From contig JAEEVB010000105.1 of assembly GCA_016287065.1 (NCBI GenBank), positions 1 to 8,263 on the forward strand: 8,263 nt of DNA, given 5' to 3'. Both the position numbers and the translations under genes were made by a program. The stretch is from Muribaculaceae bacterium (GTDB lineage Bacteria > Bacteroidota > Bacteroidia > Bacteroidales > Muribaculaceae). Of the stretch, positions 1-6,943 are shown piece after piece (the first letter of the stretch is position 1; every line of letters starts with the position of its first letter). The notes beneath the pieces are model-generated. The model did not search any database, had not been told where the DNA came from, and worked only from the letters and a program-made list of their open reading frames with translations.

Positions 1-362
1 TCACGCCACGTCAGGTTATGCTCGTTGATATAGGCTTGCAAGTCTTCACAATTCCTCAACTCCTCGACCAGCCAGTTGTCGATAAAGCGAGTATTGGGAT
101 TCAAGTCTTCCTCAGTGGGCAAGAACTTGTGCTTGGCCTCATCAAGGCGCAACGCCTGCAGATCGGTCAAATCTATAATGAGTTTAAACAATGAATAATA
201 CAGTTCCAGCGACTTGTCGAAGCTTTGTTTCAACTCTTTCTTGGCCGCAGTCATCGGATTCGACTTTCTCTTGGCATCTGCCGTGTCGTTCGACTCACAA
301 CTAAGCATATAGGAGTAAACGAGTTGAACAACTTTGATTCTTATTAAAACACGATTTATCAT
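1..362 (-). CDS. nusB: Transcription antitermination factor NusB, N-terminal part (cut by window edge)
   Basis: NusB binds boxA RNA together with NusE (S10) and supports antitermination of rRNA operons in the cytoplasm. Hand translation from the ATG at 362-360 gives 120 residues open to the window edge. They begin MINRVLIRIKVVQLVYSYML, the first helix typical of Bacteroidota NusB (the R..V.Q..YSY pattern corresponds to the R..A.Q.LY helix of other NusB proteins). A Lys-rich stretch follows, then a helical segment with KSLELYYSLFKLIIDLT and a conserved-looking LNPNTRFIDN near residues 86-95. Bacteroidota NusB is, from memory, about 300 residues, twice the roughly 140 of E. coli NusB, so more than half of the gene is missing. 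The start lies 21 nt downstream of the rlmB stop in an AT-rich gap without a Shine-Dalgarno sequence, so it is probably the next gene of the same operon. The identification rests on the N-terminus only; the RNA-binding core is mostly outside the window. Confidence 0.85.
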   Translation of the reverse strand, partial: MINRVLIRIKVVQLVYSYMLSCESNDTADAKRKSNPMTAAKKELKQSFDKSLELYYSLFKLIIDLTDLQALRLDEAKHKFLPTEEDLNPNTRFIDNWLVEELRNCEDLQAYINEHNLTWR

Positions 363-383
363 TGTATCTAGATTTATATATTG

Positions 384-1151
384 TCAATTATGTGAATTTG
401 CAGTCTGTCCGTCGTTCAGGCGTTGCCGCACCACTTCATACATGAGGATACCAGCAGCCACCGACACGTTCAGTGAATGTATATTACCATATTCGGGTAT
501 GGCAACCAACGTGTCACACAGTTTCAGCACATCGGTCGAAATACCTTTGTCTTCACCGCCCATCACCAGTGCAACAGGAGAGGTGAAATCGGCCTGAGTA
601 TAGTTGATTGAACCTTTCTCGGTGGCACCTACAATCCTGAAACCGCAGTCACGTAGGTACTTCACGGCAGTCACAAGATTGTGCTCACGGCACACGGGCA
701 AGTGATTCAGTGCACCTGCCGATGTCTTTACCGCATCAGCATTCACCGTCACGCTATTACGTTCTGGTATCACGAGGGCATTCACTCCGGCACACTCGCA
801 TGTACGAGCTATCGCGCCAAAGTTGCGTACATCAGTCACGCCATCAAGCACCACAATGAAGGGGTTCATGCCATCGTCATAGATCATGGGCACAACATCT
901 TCCAGTTTATAATAAGTAACGGCAGCCATCATGGCAAGAACACCTTGATGATTGGCACGTGTGACGCGATTGATGCGCTCCACGGGCACACGCTGCATGG
1001 GCACGCCATGCAAGCGCACCACCTCTTGCAGTTCCTTCATCTGATCACTGCTCAAGTCGCGTTTCACAAGCAGTTTGTCGACTTGCTTGCCGGCTTCTAT
1101 CGCCTCAATAACGGCACGTATGCCAAAAATATATTGTGATTTATCTAACAT
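384..1151 (-). CDS. rlmB: 23S rRNA (guanosine-2'-O-)-methyltransferase, SpoU/TrmH family
   Basis: This is a SAM-dependent RNA 2'-O-ribose methyltransferase of the SPOUT superfamily. The best-fitting member is RlmB, which methylates G2251 of 23S rRNA in E. coli. The 255-residue length matches the family. Residues about 8-80 form the L30e-like substrate-binding domain, starting YIFGIRAVIEAIEAG. The catalytic knot domain carries all three SpoU motifs: motif 1 at 103-119 (N110 and R116 in DVRNFGAIARTCE), motif 2 at 195-205 (LVMGGEDKGIS) and motif 3 at 218-239 (IP...IHSLNVSVAAGILMYE, with the N of SLN involved in cofactor binding). The ATG at 1151 lies inside the end of recN (11-nt overlap), and a short AGG about 5 nt upstream is the only Shine-Dalgarno-like sequence. 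The overlap suggests translational coupling to recN. Fold and reaction type are secure; the exact target nucleotide is inferred from family membership, as TrmH-type paralogues look similar. Confidence 0.93.
   Translation of the reverse strand: MLDKSQYIFGIRAVIEAIEAGKQVDKLLVKRDLSSDQMKELQEVVRLHGVPMQRVPVERINRVTRANHQGVLAMMAAVTYYKLEDVVPMIYDDGMNPFIVVLDGVTDVRNFGAIARTCECAGVNALVIPERNSVTVNADAVKTSAGALNHLPVCREHNLVTAVKYLRDCGFRIVGATEKGSINYTQADFTSPVALVMGGEDKGISTDVLKLCDTLVAIPEYGNIHSLNVSVAAGILMYEVVRQRLNDGQTANSHN
1141..1151 (-). other. 11-nt overlap of the recN end and rlmB start
   Basis: The rlmB start codon (1151-1149) lies in a different frame inside the last codons of recN, whose TAA stop is at 1143-1141. 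Ribosomes finishing recN pass directly over the rlmB start, so translational coupling is plausible. The sequence shows the overlap; the coupling is inferred. Confidence 0.85.
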
Positions 1152-2805
1152 TTGCCTGACTGATTAATGATTTTGCATTTTCAATAGCTGCAAGGTTCAC
1201 GTCCTTACCGCTTAGCATTCTTGCCACTTCCTGCACGTGAGAGGCTTCATCGAGCAGGTCAACATGAGTCACGGTCGAATCGACCTCATCGGTCTTATAT
1301 ACCTTGAAGTGCGTGTGGGCATAGGCTGCCACCTGAGGCAGATGGGTAATCGATATCACCTGAAGGTGGTCCGACATCTCACCCATCATACAGCCCACGC
1401 GGCTTGCCATATCGCCAGAGACGCCCGTATCCACTTCATCAAAAATGAGTGTAGGCAGTTTCACATTGTGCGCCAACACCGACTTCACGCACAGCATAAG
1501 TCGCGATATCTCGCCACCCGATGCCGTGGTTTTCACTGGCATAAGAGCCTGATTCTTGTTGAAGGCGAAAGAGAATTCCACGCTATCGCTTCCCTTTTCG
1601 CCAAACCCGCAGTCGCTAAAACTGATGTTAAATTGCAGGTTGTTCATGCCCAGTGTCTGGGCTAGTGGCAACAATTGCCCGATAAACTGGTTCGCAGCCT
1701 TCTTTCTTGACGTCGACAGTTCACAGGCCAGACGCTGAACTTCCTGTTGCTGTTCGGCAAGCCGCTGTTCCAGCAAACTTATCTCTTCGTCACTGCCATC
1801 AATCTTTTGTATTGCATCAGCATAGCTACGCTGAATCTCAAGCAACTCGTTCACCGTTGTCACATGGTGCTTGCGTTCAAGTGCAAACAGGTCGTTCAGT
1901 CTTGACTCCACCAACTCTAATTGCTGAGGATCATCAACAAGGTCTTCATCGATTGCGAAGAGCGACTGCGACACATCCTTGAGGTCGATAGAGGCTGCTC
2001 TGACACGAGCTACAAGTTCCTTCAATTCAGGCAACTTCTCTTCACATCCTTCAAGGCGCTGAAGCACCTCACGCAACTGGTCCAGCACCGAACCGTCAGC
2101 ACTATTCAACAGCTGTTCGCTCACACCCACCGACTCTTTCAAGGAGGCCACGTTGCTCAGCTTGTTCTGTTGCATTTCCAGTTCGGCGTCCTCATTCTCT
2201 TTGAGATTCATCTCTTGGAGTTGACTTAACTGGAAACGAATGTAGTCTTCTTCCGCCCTACTCTTTTCAAAATCATCTTTCAATTGACGGAGTTGACGTT
2301 GAAGTGTTTTATACGTTGCATACTCTTTACTATAGCTTGACAGTAATGATTCATTTTGACCAATCACATCAAGCACATAGAGCTGAAAAGCCGCATCGGC
2401 CAGCAGCATATTGCTGTGCTGCGAGTGGATGTCGACCAATCGCACGGCAAGGTCTTTCAGGACCGAAACATTCACCGGAGTGTCGTTAACAAATGCCCTT
2501 GAACGCCCTGCAGGTGTTATCTCTCTTCTGATGATGCAATGCTCATCATAGTCTATATCATTCTGTTCAAAGAACGACTTCAAATCATTTTGAGTGATGT
2601 CGAACGATGCCTCGACCACAGTTTTCTTCTCGGCATGCCTGATTGATTTCACATCGGCACGGTCGCCCAATATAAGCGACAAGGCACCTAATATAATCGA
2701 CTTACCGGCACCCGTCTCACCCGTTATTATCGACAGTCCCTCTCCGAACTCTATCTCAAGTTCGTCAATAAGAGCATAATTCGATATATAGAGGGTTCTT
2801 AGCAT
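1141..2805 (-). CDS. recN: DNA repair protein RecN (SMC-like ATPase)
   Basis: RecN is a cytoplasmic SMC-like ATPase acting early in recombinational repair of double-strand breaks, probably by holding DNA ends together. At 554 residues it is full length. The ATPase head is split, as expected. The N-terminal half has Walker A GETGAGKS at 29-36 and a Q-loop in DIHSQH at 125-130. The C-terminal half has the ABC signature SGGEISR at 429-435, Walker B LIFDEVD at 453-459 and the H-loop ITHLPQVAA at 486-494 (H488). Between them, residues about 155-370 are rich in Glu, Gln, Lys and Leu and should form the antiparallel coiled coil, shorter than in true SMC proteins. All catalytic motifs are intact. The ATG at 2805 follows the DUF4835 stop by 9 nt, with no recognisable Shine-Dalgarno sequence, and gives the family-typical start MLRTLYISNYALIDELEIEF. 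No SOS-type promoter is evident, so it is probably expressed as part of the operon. Confidence 0.97.
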   Translation of the reverse strand: MLRTLYISNYALIDELEIEFGEGLSIITGETGAGKSIILGALSLILGDRADVKSIRHAEKKTVVEASFDITQNDLKSFFEQNDIDYDEHCIIRREITPAGRSRAFVNDTPVNVSVLKDLAVRLVDIHSQHSNMLLADAAFQLYVLDVIGQNESLLSSYSKEYATYKTLQRQLRQLKDDFEKSRAEEDYIRFQLSQLQEMNLKENEDAELEMQQNKLSNVASLKESVGVSEQLLNSADGSVLDQLREVLQRLEGCEEKLPELKELVARVRAASIDLKDVSQSLFAIDEDLVDDPQQLELVESRLNDLFALERKHHVTTVNELLEIQRSYADAIQKIDGSDEEISLLEQRLAEQQQEVQRLACELSTSRKKAANQFIGQLLPLAQTLGMNNLQFNISFSDCGFGEKGSDSVEFSFAFNKNQALMPVKTTASGGEISRLMLCVKSVLAHNVKLPTLIFDEVDTGVSGDMASRVGCMMGEMSDHLQVISITHLPQVAAYAHTHFKVYKTDEVDSTVTHVDLLDEASHVQEVARMLSGKDVNLAAIENAKSLISQANVR

Positions 2806-2814
2806 TACTGATTG

Positions 2815-3744
2815 TTAATTGCCCGTATCTTCTTGTTTGATCTTGTCTAATCGTTGCCCCTCGGTGGGATAGATGGGATAAAGGGTTTCATAGACCGACT
2901 GCTTTTCGGTCATATTAGCCTTCGAGTAGATGTTCACGAGTTCATCAAGTTTGGCATCCTTGAACATCGACAGACACACCGACATAGGTGTATCGTCGTG
3001 AATCTTCTTGAGAATGTCAAGACACTTTGTCACAGTAGCGCGGCCCTTGTCCACACTCAGCACCATTTGGTCAAGGCCTAGGCGATGATAATCATAGAGT
3101 ATCTGCCTGATGCCTTCGGTTGCCTTGTCGGTATAGGCACTGAGCACCGCACTGCGGTTCTTGGTATCTTCAAATGCTTTCCAGCCGCTCTCGCCGGTGC
3201 TTTGAGCCATGCGCACCACATTGGCAGCTTTCTCATAATAAGGGTCACCACCTTTGAAAGAGAATGTGTCAAAATCCATTGCGATAATCATGAAAGCATA
3301 GTAGTTGAGGATTGCCGTCAGGTTACTTTGCATGTCAACCTCCGAGAACACCAGCGGCTCATTCTCTTGATAGGTGAAATCAATTTTCGAGTCCTTGAAA
3401 TTAATAATCGTGGTAGTATAGGAACTGTTATACACGGGACGCTTCGACTGAATCTGCAGGTCACCCTTCATCTGGCCAGTGCCGTCGTTATATTCGCTAA
3501 TTGTGAAGAACAACTTGCACTCAATGCGCTCGTTTGTGCCAAACTGTGCATCTGTCCACTTCGTGGTGTTCATATATTCGGCAATAGCCTCTTGCAAGGT
3601 CTTGAATATCTCCTTGTTGGCGTTCGACACCTTCGAGGCATTGATTTCTACTTCGCAATTCAACTCTTCGGCCTGTAGGGGCTCACTGTACCACAACAGA
3701 CATACTCCGATGATTGCAATTATATATTTTAAGTTTTTCATCAT
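2815..3744 (-). CDS. Secreted DUF4835 family protein (PorD-like), role uncertain
   Basis: This is an exported protein of about 309 residues. From the ATG at 3744 it starts with Met-Met-Lys, a hydrophobic core (YIIAIIGVCLLWY) and a probable signal peptidase I site LQA|EE after residue 25. The mature part opens ELNCEVEINASKV and continues FKTLQEAIAEYMNTTKWTD (residues about 48-65) and ERIECKLFF (72-80). This resembles the N-terminal pattern I know from DUF4835 proteins of Bacteroidota. A later region with YYAFMIIAMDFDTFSFKGG and YDYHRLGLDQM also fits. No catalytic motif is visible. C15 is not in a lipobox (preceded by Gly-Val), so a soluble periplasmic protein is likelier than a lipoprotein. 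I recall some databases naming this family PorD, linked to type IX secretion, but cannot confirm it. Two adjacent ATGs (3744 and 3741) are possible starts; the first overlaps the coaBC stop as ATGA, suggesting coupling. Family assignment is fairly sure, function is not. Confidence 0.85.
   Translation of the reverse strand: MMKNLKYIIAIIGVCLLWYSEPLQAEELNCEVEINASKVSNANKEIFKTLQEAIAEYMNTTKWTDAQFGTNERIECKLFFTISEYNDGTGQMKGDLQIQSKRPVYNSSYTTTIINFKDSKIDFTYQENEPLVFSEVDMQSNLTAILNYYAFMIIAMDFDTFSFKGGDPYYEKAANVVRMAQSTGESGWKAFEDTKNRSAVLSAYTDKATEGIRQILYDYHRLGLDQMVLSVDKGRATVTKCLDILKKIHDDTPMSVCLSMFKDAKLDELVNIYSKANMTEKQSVYETLYPIYPTEGQRLDKIKQEDTGN
3741..3744 (-). other. ATGA stop/start overlap of coaBC and the DUF4835 gene
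   Basis: On the minus strand positions 3744-3741 read ATGA, so the first possible DUF4835 start codon overlaps the TGA stop of coaBC. A second in-frame ATG follows at once (3741-3739). This arrangement commonly permits re-initiation by the terminating ribosome and argues that the two proteins are made together. The coupling is inferred. Confidence 0.8.
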
Positions 3745-4946
3745 TTCAGATATTTGGATTTCAGCACATCCACGATGTCTTTGGCTACCATTCTCTTGTC
3801 CTTGCATGGATACACGGTTTCGCTGCCATCGCTTTCAATGATTTTCACCTTGTTGGTACTGTGCTGGAAACCGGCACCCTCATCTTTCAATGAGTTTAGC
3901 ACAATGAAATCCAGGTTCTTTTTCGCCAGTTTCTCCTGTGCATGGGCTTCTTCGTTGTCGGTTTCAAGCGCAAACCCTACAAGCACCTGATCAGGACGCT
4001 TCATGGCACCCACCGCCTTAGCGATGTCAGGATTCTTTACCAGCGTCAATACCGGTGCATCACCTTTTTCGCGCTTAATCTTGTGGTCCAAGATATGCTC
4101 CACCTTATAGTCGGCCACAGCCGCACACATAATGGCAACATCATGCTCAGCAAAGCGAGCCACAACGGCATCGTGCATCTCATCTGCACTCATCACATCT
4201 ATGCGTTGCACTCTTGGATGACTGATACTCAAACTGACCGGTCCCGTCACAAGCGTCACTTCAGCTCCTCGCTCGGCACACTCGTGAGCCAGAGCAAAGC
4301 CCTGCTTGCCCGACGAGAAGTTGCCTATGAATCGCACAGGGTCGATTTTCTCATAAGTGGGACCAGCGGTGATAAGCACTTTCTTCCCTTGCAGGTCAAG
4401 CTGCTGGTCAAAGAAAGCGTCGAGCACCTTATAGATGTTTTCGGGCTCTTCCATACGGCCCTTACCAATCAGATGACTAGCAAGCTCACCTGCTGCAGGC
4501 TCAATGATGTGATTTCCGTAACTGCGCAACAGGTCAAGATTACGCTTGGTGGTGGGGTGCTTGAACATGTCAAGATCCATAGCCGGAGCAACAAACACGG
4601 GGGCTTTTGCCGACAGATAGGTGGTAACCAGCATGTTGTCGGCCACACCATTTGCCATCTTGCCTATCGTCGAGGCGGTTGCGGGTGCAATCACCATGGC
4701 ATCGGCCCACAAGCCCAGGTCCACATGGCTGTTCCACTGACCCGTGTTGGCAGTAAAAAACTCGCTAATCACAGGTTTGCCACTCAACGTCGACAGTGTG
4801 AGCGGAGCTATGAACTCCTTGGCATTCGGGGTCATAATCACCTGCACCTCGGCACCGCCTTTCACTAGCAATCGCACCAGTGATGCAGCTTTATAAGCGG
4901 CAATACCGCCAGTGATCCCTAATATGATTTTCTTTCCGGCTATCAT
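3741..4946 (-). CDS. coaBC: Bifunctional phosphopantothenoylcysteine decarboxylase / phosphopantothenate-cysteine ligase
   Basis: CoaBC carries out two consecutive cytoplasmic steps of coenzyme A synthesis: ligation of cysteine to 4'-phosphopantothenate (CoaB, CTP-dependent in bacteria), then FMN-dependent decarboxylation to 4'-phosphopantetheine (CoaC). At 401 residues it has the normal fused length. The CoaC flavoprotein domain (about 1-180) shows GITGGIAAYKA at 10-20, the probable catalytic H74 in NSHVDLGLW, the FMN-binding APATASTIGKMANGVADN at 87-104, and PAMDLDMF at 121-128. The CoaB domain (from about 187) shows GKKVLITAGPTYEKIDPVRF, the NFSSGKQG loop at 209-216 and a KIKR lysine motif at 289-292. 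Two canonical CoaC features differ: Asp124 replaces the Asn of PxMNxxM, and the flap before GKGRM (161-165) has no Cys. The start ATG lies 12 nt after the exonuclease stop, behind a purine-rich gap (acgaagaaaaag). The next gene overlaps its stop. Identity is secure. Confidence 0.96.
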   Translation of the reverse strand: MIAGKKIILGITGGIAAYKAASLVRLLVKGGAEVQVIMTPNAKEFIAPLTLSTLSGKPVISEFFTANTGQWNSHVDLGLWADAMVIAPATASTIGKMANGVADNMLVTTYLSAKAPVFVAPAMDLDMFKHPTTKRNLDLLRSYGNHIIEPAAGELASHLIGKGRMEEPENIYKVLDAFFDQQLDLQGKKVLITAGPTYEKIDPVRFIGNFSSGKQGFALAHECAERGAEVTLVTGPVSLSISHPRVQRIDVMSADEMHDAVVARFAEHDVAIMCAAVADYKVEHILDHKIKREKGDAPVLTLVKNPDIAKAVGAMKRPDQVLVGFALETDNEEAHAQEKLAKKNLDFIVLNSLKDEGAGFQHSTNKVKIIESDGSETVYPCKDKRMVAKDIVDVLKSKYLK

Positions 4947-4958
4947 CTTTTTCTTCGT

Positions 4959-5720
4959 TTATTTCATGCGCAGCTTGATTCGAGTAAGCACTTTCTTGGT
5001 ATTTAACGGGAAATCGCCCTGCATCATCCAACCATAATAACTTGGTTCTTTCTTCAGCACTTCTTCTACCGGTTTTCCCTTATGTTTGCCGAAGTTGAAC
5101 ACTTCAACCTTGTTCTCGTTATATATCATGCGGCCAGCAAGATCCACATTCTTGTTATGTGTTGAGAACTCAGAGAGAAATGTCACGTCATTCTCCAGGT
5201 TAGGATAACGGTCGAGTTGGGCTTTCAGCACTTCATAGGTGGCTCGTGTGTCGGCCTCAGCCGAGTGTGCATCGGTAAGGTCTTTCCCGCAATAGAACTT
5301 ATAGGCAGCAATCAACGTGCGCTGTTCCATCTTGTGGAATATCGTCTGCACATCTATGAACTGACGCTTGCTGAAGTCAAAATCCACCCCAGCACGCAAG
5401 AACTCCTCTTCAAGCAATGGAATGTCGAACCGGTTGCTGTTGAAACCAGCCACATCGCAGCCCTCAAAAATGCGGGCCAGGTCCTTTGCCACCTGCTTGA
5501 ACGTGGGCGCATCCTTCACATCCTCATCTGTGATGCCATGCACCGCTGTAGCCTCGGCAGGAATAGGCCTTTCGGGATTCAGCCGACGACTCTTCACCTC
5601 CTCGGTTCCATTGGGATAGACCTTAATGAGCGACAGTTCTACAATCCTGTCGTGCATAATATCAATTCCCGTTGTTTCAAGGTCAAAGAATATGATGGGA
5701 TTCTTCAGCTTCAGTTCCAT
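4959..5720 (-). CDS. DEDDh 3'-5' exonuclease (DnaQ-like) with a C-terminal ExoX-type module
   Basis: This is a DnaQ-superfamily 3'-5' exonuclease of 253 residues, acting on DNA or possibly RNA ends with two metal ions. All five DEDDh residues are visible: D13 and E15 in FFDLETTG (ExoI), D99 in NSNRFDIPLL (ExoII), and H152 and D157 in DAHSAEADTRATYEV (ExoIII). The exonuclease fold occupies about residues 8-172. The C-terminal part (about 205-245) contains FNFGKHKGKPVEEV and SYYGWMMQGDFPLNTKKVL, a small module found at the end of ExoX-like exonucleases and thought to help substrate binding. It lies 23 nt after dnaN, with AAGAGAAGCAG just before its ATG, one of the few Shine-Dalgarno-like sites here. 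Its position after the clamp gene suggests a replication or proofreading role, but an ExoX-like repair nuclease is equally possible. Substrate and polymerase partner cannot be read from the sequence. Confidence 0.92.
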   Translation of the reverse strand: MELKLKNPIIFFDLETTGIDIMHDRIVELSLIKVYPNGTEEVKSRRLNPERPIPAEATAVHGITDEDVKDAPTFKQVAKDLARIFEGCDVAGFNSNRFDIPLLEEEFLRAGVDFDFSKRQFIDVQTIFHKMEQRTLIAAYKFYCGKDLTDAHSAEADTRATYEVLKAQLDRYPNLENDVTFLSEFSTHNKNVDLAGRMIYNENKVEVFNFGKHKGKPVEEVLKKEPSYYGWMMQGDFPLNTKKVLTRIKLRMK

Positions 5721-5743
5721 CTGCTTCTCTTATTTACGATTGA

Positions 5744-6859
5744 TTAGAGCATCATGGGCATGAGCAGGACGAGCAGTTCCTCGTCATCCTCTTGCTCGGC
5801 GGGCACAAAGATACCGGCCTTCGATGCATCCATCAGTTTAATAACAGCGGTTTCAGAGTTAATGTTATTCAGCACATCAATGATGTTCTCGTCATTGAAG
5901 CCAATGGCCATCTCTTCGCCATTGTAGTCGCACTGAATCTTCTCCTCTGCCGACGTCGAGTAGTCAACATCCTGGGTCGACAGGAATATCTCGTTCTCTT
6001 TCAGTTCCAGCTTTACAAGGCCACTCGAACTGGTCGACACCGACACACGACGCAAGGCGTTGAGCAACGACAGGCGGTCAACGGTCACATTATAAGGATT
6101 GTTCGTAGGAATCACAGAATTGTAGTTGGGATAACGTCCGTTCACGAAGCGACAGGTGAGCGAATACTCAGCTGTTTCAAACGTTGCACTCTTGCTGTCA
6201 ACGGTAATCTCAATCTCGCCTTCTGCTTTTTCAAGAATGCTGCTCAAAATAGATGCAGGCTTAGTGGGAAGGATAAACGAATGTTCCAGACCCGTATTCA
6301 CATTCAGCTTGCGATAGCGAACCAGCTTATGAGTGTCAGATGCAACAAACACAATCTCCTCGGGCTTGATATCCCAGAAAATACCCATCATCACAGGGCG
6401 CATATCATCTACACCCACTGCAAAGATTGTGTGCTGAATGCCTTCCACAACCTTGTTGATAGGCAGTTTGAACTTTTTGGGTTCCTCATCGGTCACAGCC
6501 TTCGAAGGGAATTCATTTCCATTAATGGCCACAAAGTTGAAACGGCCATTCTGATACTGAATGTTCACTTCGAGATTATTGTCATTGATGTCAAAAGTCA
6601 AGGCCAAATCGGGCAATGTCCTGAGCATGTCGAGCAGATTCTTCACATTGGCAGCAAATTTGCCAGAGCCCTCAGCCTCTTCTACCTGAACGTAGGTAGT
6701 GAGCGTATTCTCCTGATCGCTACCTGTAATGACGAGTTTGTTTCCTTCAAGATTAAACAGGAAATTGTCAAGGATTGTGAGTTTGTTCTTCGAGTTCACA
6801 ACTTTGCTCACTGCCGACAAATGAGTGAGCAACAACTTACTTTGAATGTTGAATTTCAT
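5744..6859 (-). CDS. dnaN: DNA polymerase III beta subunit (sliding clamp)
   Basis: DnaN forms the dimeric ring that tethers DNA polymerase III and other repair and replication enzymes to DNA. At 371 residues it is full length, with three clamp domains at about 1-125, 126-250 and 251-371. Landmarks are the start MKFNIQSKLLLTHLSAVSKV, RPVMMGIFWD at 154-163, ASDTHKLVRYRK at 173-184 (hydrophobic-pocket region, ATDGHRL in E. coli), RFVNGRYPNYNSVIP at 237-251, and the C-terminus LLVLLMPMML, where E. coli ends VVMPMRL. That C-terminal strand borders the partner-binding groove. It appears to be the first gene of the operon: its ATG follows an AT-rich leader with a promoter-like element and no Shine-Dalgarno sequence. 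Neither dnaA nor recF nor gyrB, its usual neighbours in many bacteria, is adjacent. The identification is secure. Confidence 0.98.
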   Translation of the reverse strand: MKFNIQSKLLLTHLSAVSKVVNSKNKLTILDNFLFNLEGNKLVITGSDQENTLTTYVQVEEAEGSGKFAANVKNLLDMLRTLPDLALTFDINDNNLEVNIQYQNGRFNFVAINGNEFPSKAVTDEEPKKFKLPINKVVEGIQHTIFAVGVDDMRPVMMGIFWDIKPEEIVFVASDTHKLVRYRKLNVNTGLEHSFILPTKPASILSSILEKAEGEIEITVDSKSATFETAEYSLTCRFVNGRYPNYNSVIPTNNPYNVTVDRLSLLNALRRVSVSTSSSGLVKLELKENEIFLSTQDVDYSTSAEEKIQCDYNGEEMAIGFNDENIIDVLNNINSETAVIKLMDASKAGIFVPAEQEDDEELLVLLMPMML

Positions 6860-6912
6860 ATATTTAAATTTTATTTATTATTAATTTTCGTCTTATATCT
6901 GTATTTAATCTA

Positions 6913-6943
6913 CAAAAATAAGGTTTTTAATGCAATTAACGAA
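6913..6943 (-). promoter_or_regulatory. Putative Bacteroides-type sigma-ABfr promoter for the dnaN operon
   Basis: On the minus strand, 6920-6913 reads TATTTTTG, a perfect match to the Bacteroidota -7 consensus TAnnTTTG. Nineteen bp upstream, TTCG at 6943-6940 is a weak match to the -33 box (TTTG). Transcription would start around 6907-6904, leaving a very AT-rich leader of about 45-48 nt before the dnaN ATG at 6859. No Shine-Dalgarno sequence is present in that leader, which is common in this phylum. The motif is short and the region AT-rich, so chance matching is possible; position between a terminator and the first gene of the operon supports it. Confidence 0.6.

Noticed and set aside
681..1139. 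A plus-strand open frame opposite rlmB
   Set aside because: His- and Cys-rich shadow of rlmB, which has all three SpoU motifs.
3700..3702. C15 of the DUF4835 protein as a lipoprotein cysteine
   Set aside because: It lies inside the hydrophobic core and is preceded by Gly-Val, not by a lipobox with Gly, Ala or Ser at -1; a signal peptidase I site follows at LQA|EE.
3745..3807. Upstream start for the DUF4835 gene at 3807
   Set aside because: It would add 21 polar residues in front of a clean signal peptide and overlap coaBC by 67 nt; the ATG pair at 3744/3741 fits the family and the ATGA junction.
3942..4868. A 308-codon open frame on the plus strand opposite coaBC
   Set aside because: It is also the codon-aligned antisense frame, here of a well-recognised enzyme; the composition is unlike a protein and no motif is visible.
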